From Paenibacillaceae bacterium (GTDB taxonomy: Bacteria; Bacillota; Bacilli; Paenibacillales; NBRC-103111), in NCBI GenBank assembly GCA_029256065.1, contig JAQSYT010000002.1, positions 1 to 53,549 of the forward strand: a stretch of 53,549 nucleotides of DNA, written 5' to 3'. The notes below the pieces were generated by a model. The model saw only the letters and a list, made by a program, of their open reading frames with translations. It made no database searches and was not told the origin of the DNA. The translations under genes and the position numbers were made by a program. Shown piece by piece: positions 36,188 to 46,600 of the stretch (its first letter is position 1; each line of letters starts with the position of its first letter).

Positions 36188-39100
36188 TTAATCCGTATTG
36201 CCCACAAAGAAGGAAGCGAACTCCCTTTCTCTCTCTTGCGTTCTGACAATAATGGTGTACCAGCCTGCTTTGGGGAAGGTAACCTGGAATTGCTGTGCGG
36301 TCAGTGCTTCGTAGGATATTTCCTCGGCAATATATTTCATTTGCCCTTCCCGGTACAGTCCGGAATGATACAGAATTGTAAAGGTAGCCCGTTCATTGGT
36401 TGCCTTTGCTCCTCCGACCATCATTTCGTCATAACCCTGTACGCGGAAGGTGATTTTGTTGGTATCGAACAAAATGGATTCCTCTGCATTAGCGGACAAG
36501 ATTTCCCCGTTACCGGTAATAAGCAGCCCGGTATCCGGCATAACCACAACCGATTGGCTGATGCTTGTGCTATTGCCAACCTCATCCGTCACAGTGTAGG
36601 TAACGGTTTGCTTGCCTGTTTTGGTCAGGTCCAGATCACTGATGGACACGGTCAGGTTATCCGCAGCAGACAGATTGTCGGAAACTGTATACCCGCCCAA
36701 ATCGGTGTAAGGGTTAAAGCCAACCTGGTTCCGGATAAGGGAGGCAACAGGACGGTTCAGTACGAGTTCAGGCGCCGTATTATCCAAACCCGATACTTCA
36801 ATTTGGGAAAGCACTGTATGTCCCAGAAGATCGGTGATTGCAATTCTTGTGCGCCCGTTGGTGCTGTAAACGGCTGAGTGGCTGTAGCTGCCATCCGGGC
36901 CGCTTAACTGGTTTACGTAGCTTCCATCTTGCAAGGACGGTGCAGTTCCCAGGAAGATCTTATTAGGAGAGCCGACCTGTCCGCTCAAGGTTACCTTCAC
37001 CTTGCCTTTGGCATAGGTTTTGCCGCCGATGGTCACGATTTTTTCCGGAGGGAGCAGCGTCCCGTTCTCATCCACGTATTCGTAGACAATTTGCGGTGCG
37101 GTGAACGCCGGAGCGATATAAGCAATCTCCTGTTCCAGAACCGTGGTATTGCCCATTTGGTCCCGGACGGCAAATTCCACCTTGCCGTTCTCCAGCATCG
37201 TAACCGGGCTTTGGCCCTGAACGATTGTAAAGTCCTTGGCGCTGTCAGCGGTTTTGGCTGCGCTCAGCACAACACCCTCAGCCAAAACCACATTGCCTTG
37301 GTTGTCTGTGATGGTCTTAAAGGTTTTTGATCCGTTGGTACCGTACGTATATGCCGCCACAATTTTAACGGAGGGGGGCGTTTTGTCGATGTTGCCGACT
37401 GTCGCCGCCAGCGTGTTTTTGTTGCCTGCTTCATCCTCGAATTCAAAGGTGAAGGTGTCGTTCTCCGTAAATATATGGCGTCTGCTGCCGTCATTGTTCA
37501 ACACCCGCACCGGCTCCGAGGTTTGCAGCTCAGCTGTCACATTGGAGGAAGTTGGCCCGGTAATGTTGTAAACAATCACTCCTTCAGGAGGAGTATCGTC
37601 AATATTCTTCACGACTGCCACGAGCTTAGCATTGCGGTCAGGTGCGGTCAGATCGGTCATGTCAAAGGTGTATACGCCGTTCTGCGGGATATTGTAGGTA
37701 TTGCCCTTGGCATGTACCGGAGCTGCAGGATTTTCCGTAGTGGAAGGCTTCACCTTCACACCTGCCGGAACCGATATGGTCAATGCTACGGCACCGCTGC
37801 CTACCGACTTCAAGGTGCTGTAGGAGACAATACCGTACAGCGGATCTGCCTCAGGGTTGAATCCCTTGGTATCCACATCGGCCGGACTGCTTTCGCCTCC
37901 ATAGGGAGAGCGGAATTTCACCTTCAGCTTCAGTTGGGACGGTGTTTTTTCATCAACAGAAATACGGACAAAATTGGTATATGGCATCCAAGTGGTCCAT
38001 GTGGCGCCGTTATCCTTGGATACGGCATATTCATAGCCGTCCTTGGTTGAATTTTGCAGCTCCAGCTGGAGCACAGCCTTGTATCCGTCGGTATCGTTGC
38101 CCTCGAAGGCGATGAGATCAGATTGGAGCACCTGCACCGGACGGTCATCCTCGCGGGACAGCAGGAATGTTCCCGTGTGGGTAACGGCAGTGTTGCCGGC
38201 CCCGTCTGCAGCCAGGACATACAAGATGAAGTTGGCGGTTTCTCCAACGACCAGTCCGGAGTTATCCAGCACAGCCTTATGATCCTCAGGGAGAGTTTGC
38301 CAGCCTGCCGTTCCCTCACCTGGCGCTGGAATTTCCTCCCGGAGCCACAGGTACTTCACCGTCATGCCATCCTGCCGGTACGGCTCGGTTGCCGTTACAA
38401 CGACAGTGTGGCTTGGTTTCGCGTAGTTAACGCCGTTGATGTTGAATGTAACAGCAGGCGCAGTATTATCGAGCTTGTACAATTGGTTGAAGTAATAGTT
38501 TTGTCCATCCAATTCTTTGACCCGAATATGCAGATATTGCTCTCCGTTCAGCGTGGTGTCTGCCGGAATCCGAACCACAGCATCATAAACCGCCGAGGTA
38601 ACGGTGTTAGCCCCATAAACGGAGTTAGTGACGGAAGGCTCCACAGTGATGCCGGTGTCCACTGTCAAATCACCGGCTGTTGGGTTATTCCCGTATACGG
38701 CAGCACTGACTGTGGGCTTAAATTGGCCGTCCGCCGGGCGCACCACGGTATTGCTGAACGTATAGGCAATCTCCTCCACTTGGATGCTGTTCTCGATTCC
38801 TTTAAAGGAGAATTCCACATCCCGGCTCTTCATGTAGGTATCCGATGTTGAAGAAAAGGAAATCTCCATTTTCTTGGAGGAATTCACTTTGGCAACATCC
38901 TTCATTTGTGCAGCGGTTGTATTTCCGGCATAGTCCGCAGCCTGCAGATACAAAACATAGCTGCCGTCTTCAAAAACATGGTTTTGGGTGGAGACAATAT
39001 GGTCTGCAGGAACGACACTCCACGCTATTCCACTTGGCGCTTCATTTTCCTTCACCCATTGGTATTGCAGCTTGGCGGGGTCGATACCGCTATGCTTATC

Positions 39101-41557
39101 AGTTGCTGTTATCTTTGCTTCAACCTGGGCAGTGTCCTGGCCGCTGCCAAGCTCTGCGTAGAGTTCAGGGGCTTTATTATCCAGCAGCAGAGTGGCTTTG
39201 TTGTAAATCCAGTTGGAGTCATCGAATTTGAAATCATCTGGCGTCCACATGGCCAGATTTTCATATTCCCCTACTGCCACCAGTGCTTTGCCGGAAGCAT
39301 AGATTTCCGCATCCGCATCGGAAGCACCGGGATGACCCGCCAGATACTCATTCTTCCAAGCGGCATATTGGGCCGCGTTATCGGTTTCGAATACCTTCTT
39401 CTTCTTGTATTGCATCAGTTCCCGGGCCGTATCCCATGTCATATCTGCTGTCCAGGTATGCAGGTACCAGGGGCCGCTTGCTTCAGAGGCGAGGGCCTCT
39501 GCCGGAGGAGAAAGAAGGTTGGTTTTGTTATTGGCGACCATAAATTTCAAACCCGTTAAATCCGGATACAGACCATTGCTTGGCTGCAGTCCTGTCAGTG
39601 AATACCGCTTTACTGCGGCATAATGATCGGCTTCTTTACCTTTGAGCGGGTTCTCCGCATTATTGCTCCAGTAGTAAAAAACCAACCCCACTCCTGGAGA
39701 GTTGCTTCCGGTACCGCCGGTCATATTCAGCGGACGGTAGATGCCACGGCTTGGCCGTACGAAACCAGCCTCATCCGGATCAAGAGGGGGAGCCGTCACC
39801 GATGGGTCATTGGCGTCAATGGTGATTTTCCCTTTTTTGCCGTAGACCGCATCGGTTGCACCATCGCTGTCATAGTTGTAGCTGAATTCCGGATCCTGAT
39901 TATCAATGGACAGCTTTGCCCAGTCGATCTTGGTTTCAGCGATCCGCTGGGAGGGATCTGTGGGAACAGGCTCTGACGATTTGCTGGTGTTGGCCGCATC
40001 CATCAGCAGATTGCCGGCATAATCCTGGATCACACCTTTGTCGGCGTAGCCCGGTGCACGGCTTTCATGGGTGAGGGCAATCACCTTCAGCAGCGCCACG
40101 TCCACATCGGCATCTGTTACCTTAGCCTCGAACATCCAGACGTCCTCGTTCATGCCGCTTACATATTTGGCTTTCATGCCATTATTGAAATAAAGAAATA
40201 AATCATCTGAGTCCAAGCTGTCTTTAATAATGACCTTCTCCGTAAGCTGTACCTTGAAATCAATCACATCTCCGCCATTCAAGGTACTCCCCGTGACGAT
40301 TTCAGGCTGAATGCCGTTGGCCACAAAAGAATATTTGGGCGGAACGGCGTCGACAATTACACGATAGCCGTCATTACCATTGATCGTCTCATCCGGATCG
40401 ACATGTTCATCAAATGGATTTATCGCCTTGCCGCTTAAAAAGGAGGAACCGGCAGCAGAAGCCTTCTTGCCGAAATTGCTGACAATTAGCGGATTGCCGG
40501 CAGGATCATGAAAATCGGCGGCAATAATTTTTTCCTTAAGCGAGTAATCGTTCAGTCCACCGCTTGAAGGAAGCGACATCAGTTCTCCGCCGTTCTTGAT
40601 CGGCAGATTGCCTGAATGATGGAGGGGCGTGGGAGAGTAGGAATAAGCCAGCCTGTCTGTAAACTGGCTCCAATTGGTTGAAGCCGGCAGCTTCATCGCC
40701 TGGTTTTGCCCGGCTCCTGGCAAGCCCGTTCCGGCCGGGTTGGTAAATAGATAATGGACGTTGAGGTCAGCGGCATCCCCCGGCGAGCTCGGTTTGACCA
40801 GCTCGCTGAAGGGATAGTCAAGCTTCAGATTTTCATCGGCTTTTATAAACAGTTCTTTCTCACCAATGGTGGTGTTGTCACGTTCTGTACCGGTGGAGGT
40901 AAATTGATAGTCCTCCATCTTCGGCGGAGTGATATCCCGGAAATACAGATGTAGCCCGTCAAAAGCGGCGGTTCCATCCCGGACCAATGTAATGGTGATC
41001 ACATCATTGGGGTCAAGTGTCTGCCAGCCCGTATCAACATTATCATTGCGGTCGGGATTGCTCCCCCCATTCTCCTCCCTATACTTGTAGTAGCCTGACC
41101 TGTTCGTTTCGACCTCCATACTGATGAAGTCGTCATCAGATTCCCACATCGTGTTGATGAAGAAGCGAAATTGCCCTTGACCACTGGCGGCAAGCGCCTG
41201 CAAACCGGGTATATCGGCCACATGAATAGAACCCTTGAAATCACTTGCATGTTCTGTACCCCCAGAGAGGCTATCTCCTCCATACGCAATATTAACCCCT
41301 GGAAACCCAGCGCCTCTGCTCTGCTGGTAGAACCACATCCAAGCGTCATACTCTCCTACGTCACTTTCACCCGATATCGCGGGAACCGCGGGGTTCTTGC
41401 TAATCGTACTGGCATTATAAATCTTTCTCTGATTAATAAACACATCCTCATACTGTCCTGCCGCCTTCACTTCCGTGGTTCCTGCAGGCATAAACATTGC
41501 CGGCAGCAGGCTGGCAGCAAGGATGACCGACGTCCACTTTTTTAACCTTTTCAGCAT
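36188..41557 (-). CDS. Very large secreted Ig-like multidomain protein without SLH anchor
   Basis: A 1789-residue exported protein. A signal peptide (about 1-33, ending VKAA) follows a basic start MLKRLKKW. The mature part is a string of beta-sandwich modules: repeated DNTAPEL/DNTAPAV openings, TDKHSGIDPAKL, AADYAGNTT and AADGAGNTA closings mark Ig-like surface modules, and a bacterial Ig-like repeat near 1590-1690 ends VTYTVTDEVGNSTS. It has no SLH domain, LPXTG motif or C-terminal hydrophobic segment, so it is either released or held by its SLH-bearing neighbours. ATG 41557 is chosen for the GGGAGG eight bases upstream; the 17-codon extension lacks a ribosome site and would run into the protease gene. 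Function unknown; extracellular binding is the best guess. Confidence 0.8.
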   Translation of the reverse strand: MLKRLKKWTSVILAASLLPAMFMPAGTTEVKAAGQYEDVFINQRKIYNASTISKNPAVPAISGESDVGEYDAWMWFYQQSRGAGFPGVNIAYGGDSLSGGTEHASDFKGSIHVADIPGLQALAASGQGQFRFFINTMWESDDDFISMEVETNRSGYYKYREENGGSNPDRNDNVDTGWQTLDPNDVITITLVRDGTAAFDGLHLYFRDITPPKMEDYQFTSTGTERDNTTIGEKELFIKADENLKLDYPFSELVKPSSPGDAADLNVHYLFTNPAGTGLPGAGQNQAMKLPASTNWSQFTDRLAYSYSPTPLHHSGNLPIKNGGELMSLPSSGGLNDYSLKEKIIAADFHDPAGNPLIVSNFGKKASAAGSSFLSGKAINPFDEHVDPDETINGNDGYRVIVDAVPPKYSFVANGIQPEIVTGSTLNGGDVIDFKVQLTEKVIIKDSLDSDDLFLYFNNGMKAKYVSGMNEDVWMFEAKVTDADVDVALLKVIALTHESRAPGYADKGVIQDYAGNLLMDAANTSKSSEPVPTDPSQRIAETKIDWAKLSIDNQDPEFSYNYDSDGATDAVYGKKGKITIDANDPSVTAPPLDPDEAGFVRPSRGIYRPLNMTGGTGSNSPGVGLVFYYWSNNAENPLKGKEADHYAAVKRYSLTGLQPSNGLYPDLTGLKFMVANNKTNLLSPPAEALASEASGPWYLHTWTADMTWDTARELMQYKKKKVFETDNAAQYAAWKNEYLAGHPGASDADAEIYASGKALVAVGEYENLAMWTPDDFKFDDSNWIYNKATLLLDNKAPELYAELGSGQDTAQVEAKITATDKHSGIDPAKLQYQWVKENEAPSGIAWSVVPADHIVSTQNHVFEDGSYVLYLQAADYAGNTTAAQMKDVAKVNSSKKMEISFSSTSDTYMKSRDVEFSFKGIENSIQVEEIAYTFSNTVVRPADGQFKPTVSAAVYGNNPTAGDLTVDTGITVEPSVTNSVYGANTVTSAVYDAVVRIPADTTLNGEQYLHIRVKELDGQNYYFNQLYKLDNTAPAVTFNINGVNYAKPSHTVVVTATEPYRQDGMTVKYLWLREEIPAPGEGTAGWQTLPEDHKAVLDNSGLVVGETANFILYVLAADGAGNTAVTHTGTFLLSREDDRPVQVLQSDLIAFEGNDTDGYKAVLQLELQNSTKDGYEYAVSKDNGATWTTWMPYTNFVRISVDEKTPSQLKLKVKFRSPYGGESSPADVDTKGFNPEADPLYGIVSYSTLKSVGSGAVALTISVPAGVKVKPSTTENPAAPVHAKGNTYNIPQNGVYTFDMTDLTAPDRNAKLVAVVKNIDDTPPEGVIVYNITGPTSSNVTAELQTSEPVRVLNNDGSRRHIFTENDTFTFEFEDEAGNKNTLAATVGNIDKTPPSVKIVAAYTYGTNGSKTFKTITDNQGNVVLAEGVVLSAAKTADSAKDFTIVQGQSPVTMLENGKVEFAVRDQMGNTTVLEQEIAYIAPAFTAPQIVYEYVDENGTLLPPEKIVTIGGKTYAKGKVKVTLSGQVGSPNKIFLGTAPSLQDGSYVNQLSGPDGSYSHSAVYSTNGRTRIAITDLLGHTVLSQIEVSGLDNTAPELVLNRPVASLIRNQVGFNPYTDLGGYTVSDNLSAADNLTVSISDLDLTKTGKQTVTYTVTDEVGNSTSISQSVVVMPDTGLLITGNGEILSANAEESILFDTNKITFRVQGYDEMMVGGAKATNERATFTILYHSGLYREGQMKYIAEEISYEALTAQQFQVTFPKAGWYTIIVRTQEREREFASFFVGNTD

Positions 41558-41597
41558 TATGTATCCTCCCAAAGCAACCTTATGTGGATAGTTTTCT

Positions 41598-42272
41598 TCA
41601 CTTCGCAACTGCCGCCGCTTCCTCAGCGCTGACAGCCAAATGAATGCCGCTCATGGTCCGCAGCGAGCCGGACAGAATGCCTGCCGCATAGCCGTGCTCA
41701 TCCAATAACGGGCCGCCGGACATGCCGTTGACCAGCTCTGCCGAAACCAGCACCCGGTCCCTACCGTTGATGGAAGCACGGGCCGCATTCACAATGCCTT
41801 CTGTGATGATCTTCGTTCCCTTCATCGGAAACCCGATGGCAAAAACCCTCTCGCCATGCTTCACCTGACCCGTGCGCAACGGGATGAACGGATATGTACG
41901 TTGTATTCCTGCGTTGTCCGCCGGCTGCTCCAGCTTCAGAACGGCCGTATCAGCCGCTTCGTTCCTGGCAATCACCCGCCCTGTCACTGTTGACAGGTCA
42001 TTCAGCACGCATTCAACCTGCTCTGTCTCTACTACTACATGGTACGCAGTCAGTGCCGTGCCGTCCGGACGGATCACAAACCCGGTGCCCACATCCTTCA
42101 GCGTTCCATCCTCCCGGAGCACCCTTACATAAAAAATTGCCTCCTCTGCATGAGAATAAAGCTCCTCCGCATTATAACGGGGAGGGGAATCCGCCTCAGA
42201 AACGGAAAACCCGTTTACGGTCAGCAACAGGGCCATTAGTATTGCAAACATCAGTCCGCCCCTTCGCCACAC
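41598..42272 (-). CDS. Exported trypsin-like serine protease, HtrA-type core without PDZ
   Basis: A 224-residue protease with an N-terminal hydrophobic segment (about 7-27), signal or anchor, and a single chymotrypsin-fold domain. The triad is His78 (LTAYHVV), Asp108 (AADTAVLKL) and Ser185 (GMSGGPL). HtrA/DegP proteins have the same motifs but carry a PDZ domain, which is absent here because the protein ends soon after the last strand. The start is taken as GTG 42272, which gives a good signal sequence; ATG 42251 is an alternative. It is first in the operon, 40 bases before the 1789-residue secreted protein, so it may mature or turn over the giant surface proteins on the outer membrane face. 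Confidence 0.82.
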   Translation of the reverse strand: MWRRGGLMFAILMALLLTVNGFSVSEADSPPRYNAEELYSHAEEAIFYVRVLREDGTLKDVGTGFVIRPDGTALTAYHVVVETEQVECVLNDLSTVTGRVIARNEAADTAVLKLEQPADNAGIQRTYPFIPLRTGQVKHGERVFAIGFPMKGTKIITEGIVNAARASINGRDRVLVSAELVNGMSGGPLLDEHGYAAGILSGSLRTMSGIHLAVSAEEAAAVAK

Positions 42273-42321
42273 TTCGCCACCACTCTCCGTTCTGCGACTT
42301 TTGTCGCTATTAATAGTTATT

Positions 42322-42357
42322 ATTATAGAGTAGGCTTCTCTCAAAATTCTCTCAAAA
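42322..42357 (-). promoter_or_regulatory. Promoter of the protease/surface operon with tandem 11-base repeats
   Basis: On the minus strand a consensus -10, TATAAT (42322-42327), is preceded after exactly eight bases by two identical, abutting 11-mers TTTTGAGAGAA (42336-42346 and 42347-42357). There is no good -35, as expected for an activator-dependent promoter. Direct repeats at 11-bp spacing next to a -10 are the site architecture of SARP-type regulators, and a SARP response regulator is encoded next door. The same TTKTGAG core recurs at the kinase promoter. Confidence 0.65.
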
Positions 42358-42439
42358 GTCGGATGCCAGCTAAAATGCTAGTTCCTGCGGCTCACCCCGG
42401 TTTTCAGGGATAAATCAAAGAAAATGGCCACTAAATGCC

Positions 42440-42470
42440 AAAAAACCCTGCAGCATTTAAGCTGCAGGGT
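42440..42470 (-). terminator. Terminator of the response-regulator transcript
   Basis: ACCCTGCAGC (42445-42454) and GCTGCAGGGT (42461-42470) form a perfect ten-base-pair stem with a six-base loop; read on the minus strand it is followed by a run of T (AAAAA at 42441-42445 on the plus strand). It separates the two-component genes from the surface operon, which therefore needs its own promoter. The 80 bases between it and that promoter show nothing further. Confidence 0.85.
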
Positions 42471-42490
42471 CCACTTTTTTATTTTCCACT

Positions 42491-43645
42491 TTACTGGCGT
42501 TTATCTATTATTTTCGACAATTCCATATACATCTTAACTTTTCTGCTGATTTCCCCAGGTACTTCCATTCCCATCTCCCTGCGGTACTGGGTTTCGAAGA
42601 GGGAGTAGTGCCGGGTAACCCTCTCCCGTTTACCGGATGCCGCGTACACCTCCATAAGAAGCAGGTTCAGCTCCTCTTCCAGGGGATAATAGGAGAGGCA
42701 GGTGAGCAGCCGCTGCTCCGCCCGGTCCCAGTCGCCTTCCGCAAGATAGCGCTTTGCCAGACTGCAGCCGATGGCCCTGTATTGCTTGCCGCAGCTTTCC
42801 TCCAATTGGACTTTCCACATATAATCCTTGTGCCCCAAGAGCGTCCCGCGGTACAAGGCAAACAGAGATTCCAGCCGCTCCGGCTCCGTCTGCTCCATTT
42901 TCCCCGGTCCCGGCATGCCTTGCAGAAACTCCAGCAGATCATAACCGGTATCCAGAGCCTTCAGCAGATAGCCGTCTCCGGTTTTGACCACATCCATCCC
43001 GATGTCCTGCTCCTTCATGAGCTTTTTCAGCCGGTACACGGTATTGTGCAGATTATGGGTAGCCCGTTCCTCGCTCATCTCCGGCCACAAGAGATCCACC
43101 AGCTTCCACTTGGAGATGTCCTGATTGGGCCAACACAGCAGGTAGGCGTACAGCTCTTCCGTTTTCTTGGTGGGCCAGCGGACCAATTCATTCTGGGGGC
43201 TGCGCACCTCGAAGCTGCCGAGGCAGCGGATGAAGGCCTTGGGCACAGACTCAGCAGGCGGCGCAGCCTCAGTTCCCGCACGGCCTGCCTCCTTCAGCAA
43301 GCGGGTGGTAATCCGGTCGATGGCGCTGGTCATCACCGGCTTCAATATATAATCGAAGGCGAAAACCCGGAATGCCTCCAGAGCGTATTCCTTGTATGCA
43401 GTGGTAAACACAATACGGGTGCCCTCGCAGCACTCATTCAGCCTCTGGGCCAGCTCAAGGCCGGACAGCTTGGGCATTTCCACGTCCAGGAACGCAATGT
43501 CCGGCTGAAGCTCAGGCAGTTTTTCCAGTGCCTCCAGCGGATTGTTGAAGGCACCGATAATCCGGCAGTGGGGATTGCGGCCCACAACTACCTTCATCAG
43601 CTCCAGAATGGGCTTTTCATCCTCCACGATGACAACGCTGAACAT
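42491..43645 (-). CDS. Response regulator with SARP-type (winged helix plus BTAD) output
   Basis: A 384-residue regulator. The receiver domain (about 1-120) has the acidic pair in VEDE, phospho-acceptor Asp54 (FLDVEMP), the Thr in FTTAY and Lys in LKP. An OmpR-like winged helix (about 145-225, KTEELYAYLLCWPNQDIS...NTVYRLKK) and a helical bacterial transcriptional activation domain (about 235-375) follow, the SARP layout. ATG 43645 sits just after AGGGGGAGAGGGG and begins exactly at the receiver fold. An ATG at 43675 overlaps the kinase stop (ATGA) and would add ten residues, so coupled translation is an alternative. It is the obvious partner of the hybrid kinase and a candidate regulator of the surface operon. 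Confidence 0.85.
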   Translation of the reverse strand: MFSVVIVEDEKPILELMKVVVGRNPHCRIIGAFNNPLEALEKLPELQPDIAFLDVEMPKLSGLELAQRLNECCEGTRIVFTTAYKEYALEAFRVFAFDYILKPVMTSAIDRITTRLLKEAGRAGTEAAPPAESVPKAFIRCLGSFEVRSPQNELVRWPTKKTEELYAYLLCWPNQDISKWKLVDLLWPEMSEERATHNLHNTVYRLKKLMKEQDIGMDVVKTGDGYLLKALDTGYDLLEFLQGMPGPGKMEQTEPERLESLFALYRGTLLGHKDYMWKVQLEESCGKQYRAIGCSLAKRYLAEGDWDRAEQRLLTCLSYYPLEEELNLLLMEVYAASGKRERVTRHYSLFETQYRREMGMEVPGEISRKVKMYMELSKIIDKRQ

Positions 43646-43671
43646 TCCCCTCTCCCCCTTTCCCAAGCTGT

Positions 43672-46600
43672 TCATATTTCCTCATCCCGCGGCAGCCGCA
43701 GCTCAATTCTGGTCCCGCGGCCCGGCTCCGAGGCTACCTGCAAGGCGGCCCCCGGAATGGACTCCAAACGGCGCCGGATGTTGAGTATGCCGATTCCGAT
43801 ACCGTCTCCGGGCTTGCCGGGACCGGCAATTCTGGTCAAAACGTCCTCCGGTATGCCGGTTCCGTCATCCTCGATCGTTACCCGCACCCCTTCCGCCACC
43901 TTGTCTACGGTGAGAATAACGGTGCCCCGGCCGTCCTGGTCGAAGAAGCCATGCCGGATGGCATTTTCCACAAACGGCTGAATGCAGAGGGAGGGAACGG
44001 GAAACTCCTCGAGCCCTTTTTCCACATGGCTGACAAACTCAAACCGGTCGTCGAAACGGGCACGTTCAATTTCCACATACGCTTCGATCAGCTCCAGCTC
44101 ACGGCATAACGGCACCAGCAGCTCATGCCTGTCCATATCCAGAATGTAGCGGAGATATTGGCTGAGCCGCGAAAGCAGATACGCCGCCTTTTCCCCGTCG
44201 GTGTAACAGAAGGAGATGACGCTGCTTAGAGCATTATACAGGAAATGAGGCTTAATCTGCGCCTGGTGGAAGGCCAGCTCATTGCGGACCGCCTCCTGGA
44301 AGGCTGACTTCATAGCCAGCAGCGTCTGAATCCGGGCCAGCATGGTTTCCCCTTCGAAGGGTTTGGTAACATAGTCGTTGGCGCCTGCGGCAAAGCCCAA
44401 GGCCACATCCTGGGAACGGTCCTTGGCCGTAGCGAACAGAATGGGCAGTGACAATATGGAATGCTGCTCCCTAAGCATCCGGCAAAGCTCGATGCCGGAC
44501 ACATCGGGCATCATCACGTCCAGGATAATCAGGTCAATATTCGGATGCCGGGCGATTTGGGCTAAGGCTTCCTTAGCAGACAAGGCAGACAGCAAATTGT
44601 AAGGATGGCGGCGCAGAATGTTCAGCAGGGTGTAAATATTGGAAGGCTCGTCATCCACGATCAGAATAGTTTGCTTATGCTCGCCTACAATGTCCAGAGG
44701 CTCCAGGATTTGAAGAGAGTGGCGCCGGGGGGATTCCGCGCCTCCGCCATCCTCCACAGAAACGGCAGCCTCTTCCAGCGGCAGGCTGATTTTCATCCGT
44801 GTGCCCCGGCCGGGCTCAGACCATTCAATGTCCATGGAGCCGTTCATACCCTCCGCCAGCTTGCGGCAGATATACAGCCCAACACCCATTCCGGTGTACC
44901 CCTCAGCCGGAGAATCATAGCCGAAGGGGTCTTCTTTGTTCAATAACCGCTGCTGTTTTTCTGGTGTTATGCCTGCCCCTGTATCCTCAACGGTAATCAG
45001 GGCCGCACTTCCGGCAACTGTGCTGTTCAAGGTAATACTTCCCGCTTCTGTATGCTTGATGGCGTTATGCACCAGATTATACAGCACCTGGCGGAGACGG
45101 TTTTCGTCCGCATGCACCCAAAGGGCAGCGGGAATTTCGTTTAGCAACGCTACGTTTTTGCCCGCCAGCTCGAACTGCAGAATATCCAGCACAAGCTTGG
45201 CCACGGACCGGACGTTAACGGAGGTAATCTGCATGTTCATCTCGCCATGGCGCAGCCGGGTAACATCAATCAGGTCCTGCATCAGCATAGTCAGCTTGAC
45301 GGAGGTGTCCTTCACCAGCCGCAGGTCCTGCTGCTGCTTGGCGGAGAGCGCGCCCTCCCCATCGTCCATAAGATGGGAGGTAATATTCATAATGGCGTTC
45401 AGCGGCGTCCGGATTTCATGAGAGGTCATGATGAGGAATTCGTCCTTGGCCTGGTTGGAGGCGGTCAATTGGCGGGTCAGACTTTTCGTTTCCTCCATGG
45501 TCCGCGCAAAGCGGAATGCCAGCAGTATGTTCATCAGGATGGTGAACAGCACCGCCCCCATCTTGCCGATGAAGTCAGACGACATCATACTTTCCTTGGC
45601 CAAGGAATCCGCCACCAGATAAACCAGCAGACATACCACAGCGGCAATAAACAAAAGCAGCTCCTTGCTTTCATAGCTGCCTTTTTGCCGCCGGGAGTAC
45701 AGACGGACCATTCCCAAAACCATGCTAAACTCTACAATTGCCAGATAGAACATCACATACAGCTTGAAATCATTGAAAACATGGTAAGGAATAAACGGTA
45801 TCACGCCAACACATAAAACCAGCGGGAGGATAAGAATAATCTGCGCCCGCTTGGACATCATCCGGCTATTTAGGGAGCTGAACAGCAGCACGGCTACCAG
45901 GGCAGAGAGAATGATCGTGATATCCAGCGCCTTATAGATGACATCAAACGGAATCTGGGGAAGGAGCCGCTGGGCAATTTTCTCGTCCTGCATGGTCTGC
46001 CCGATGGCAATCAGCACCAGGAACAGCCCGCAATACAAATAGCTGCGGTCCTCGCGCCTGGGCAAATACTGAAGGAGCTGGTGGATGCCCACCAGGGTAA
46101 AGATCAGCACACACGCCAGATCCCCTCCCAAGCTTAACGCCGTCTGGATCATCACGTCCCTTTGTGCGCCAAGCTGAATGGGTCTGGCAATTCCCCCATT
46201 AAAAAATACATGGTTGGACACTTGAATGACAATTTCGATTTCATCGTTATCCGACTGAAAAAACACCGTATACGGTGTATTGCCGGGGCTGTGTTCCTCC
46301 CGCGTATAAGCGGGGGTTCCGCTTCCCCCCTCAAGATGACCGTTAATGTACAGCTTGTGGGCCATGCGGATGTTCGTAATTTTGATTCCGTATATAGCTT
46401 CATCGGCAGGCACCAGCACCTTCAACCGGTATGTGCCTGAGCCCTTTGCATGGACGCCGCCGTTCTCATGCTTGCCCCGCCAGGTCCAGGGAGTCTCCAG
46501 GTAAATAGCTTCACCCGGCTGTTCAAACACAGGGTCGCCCGGTTCCAGTAGCTTGTCCGGAACAAACTCCCATTCCCCGCTCAGCTGTGCCATCCCCCGC

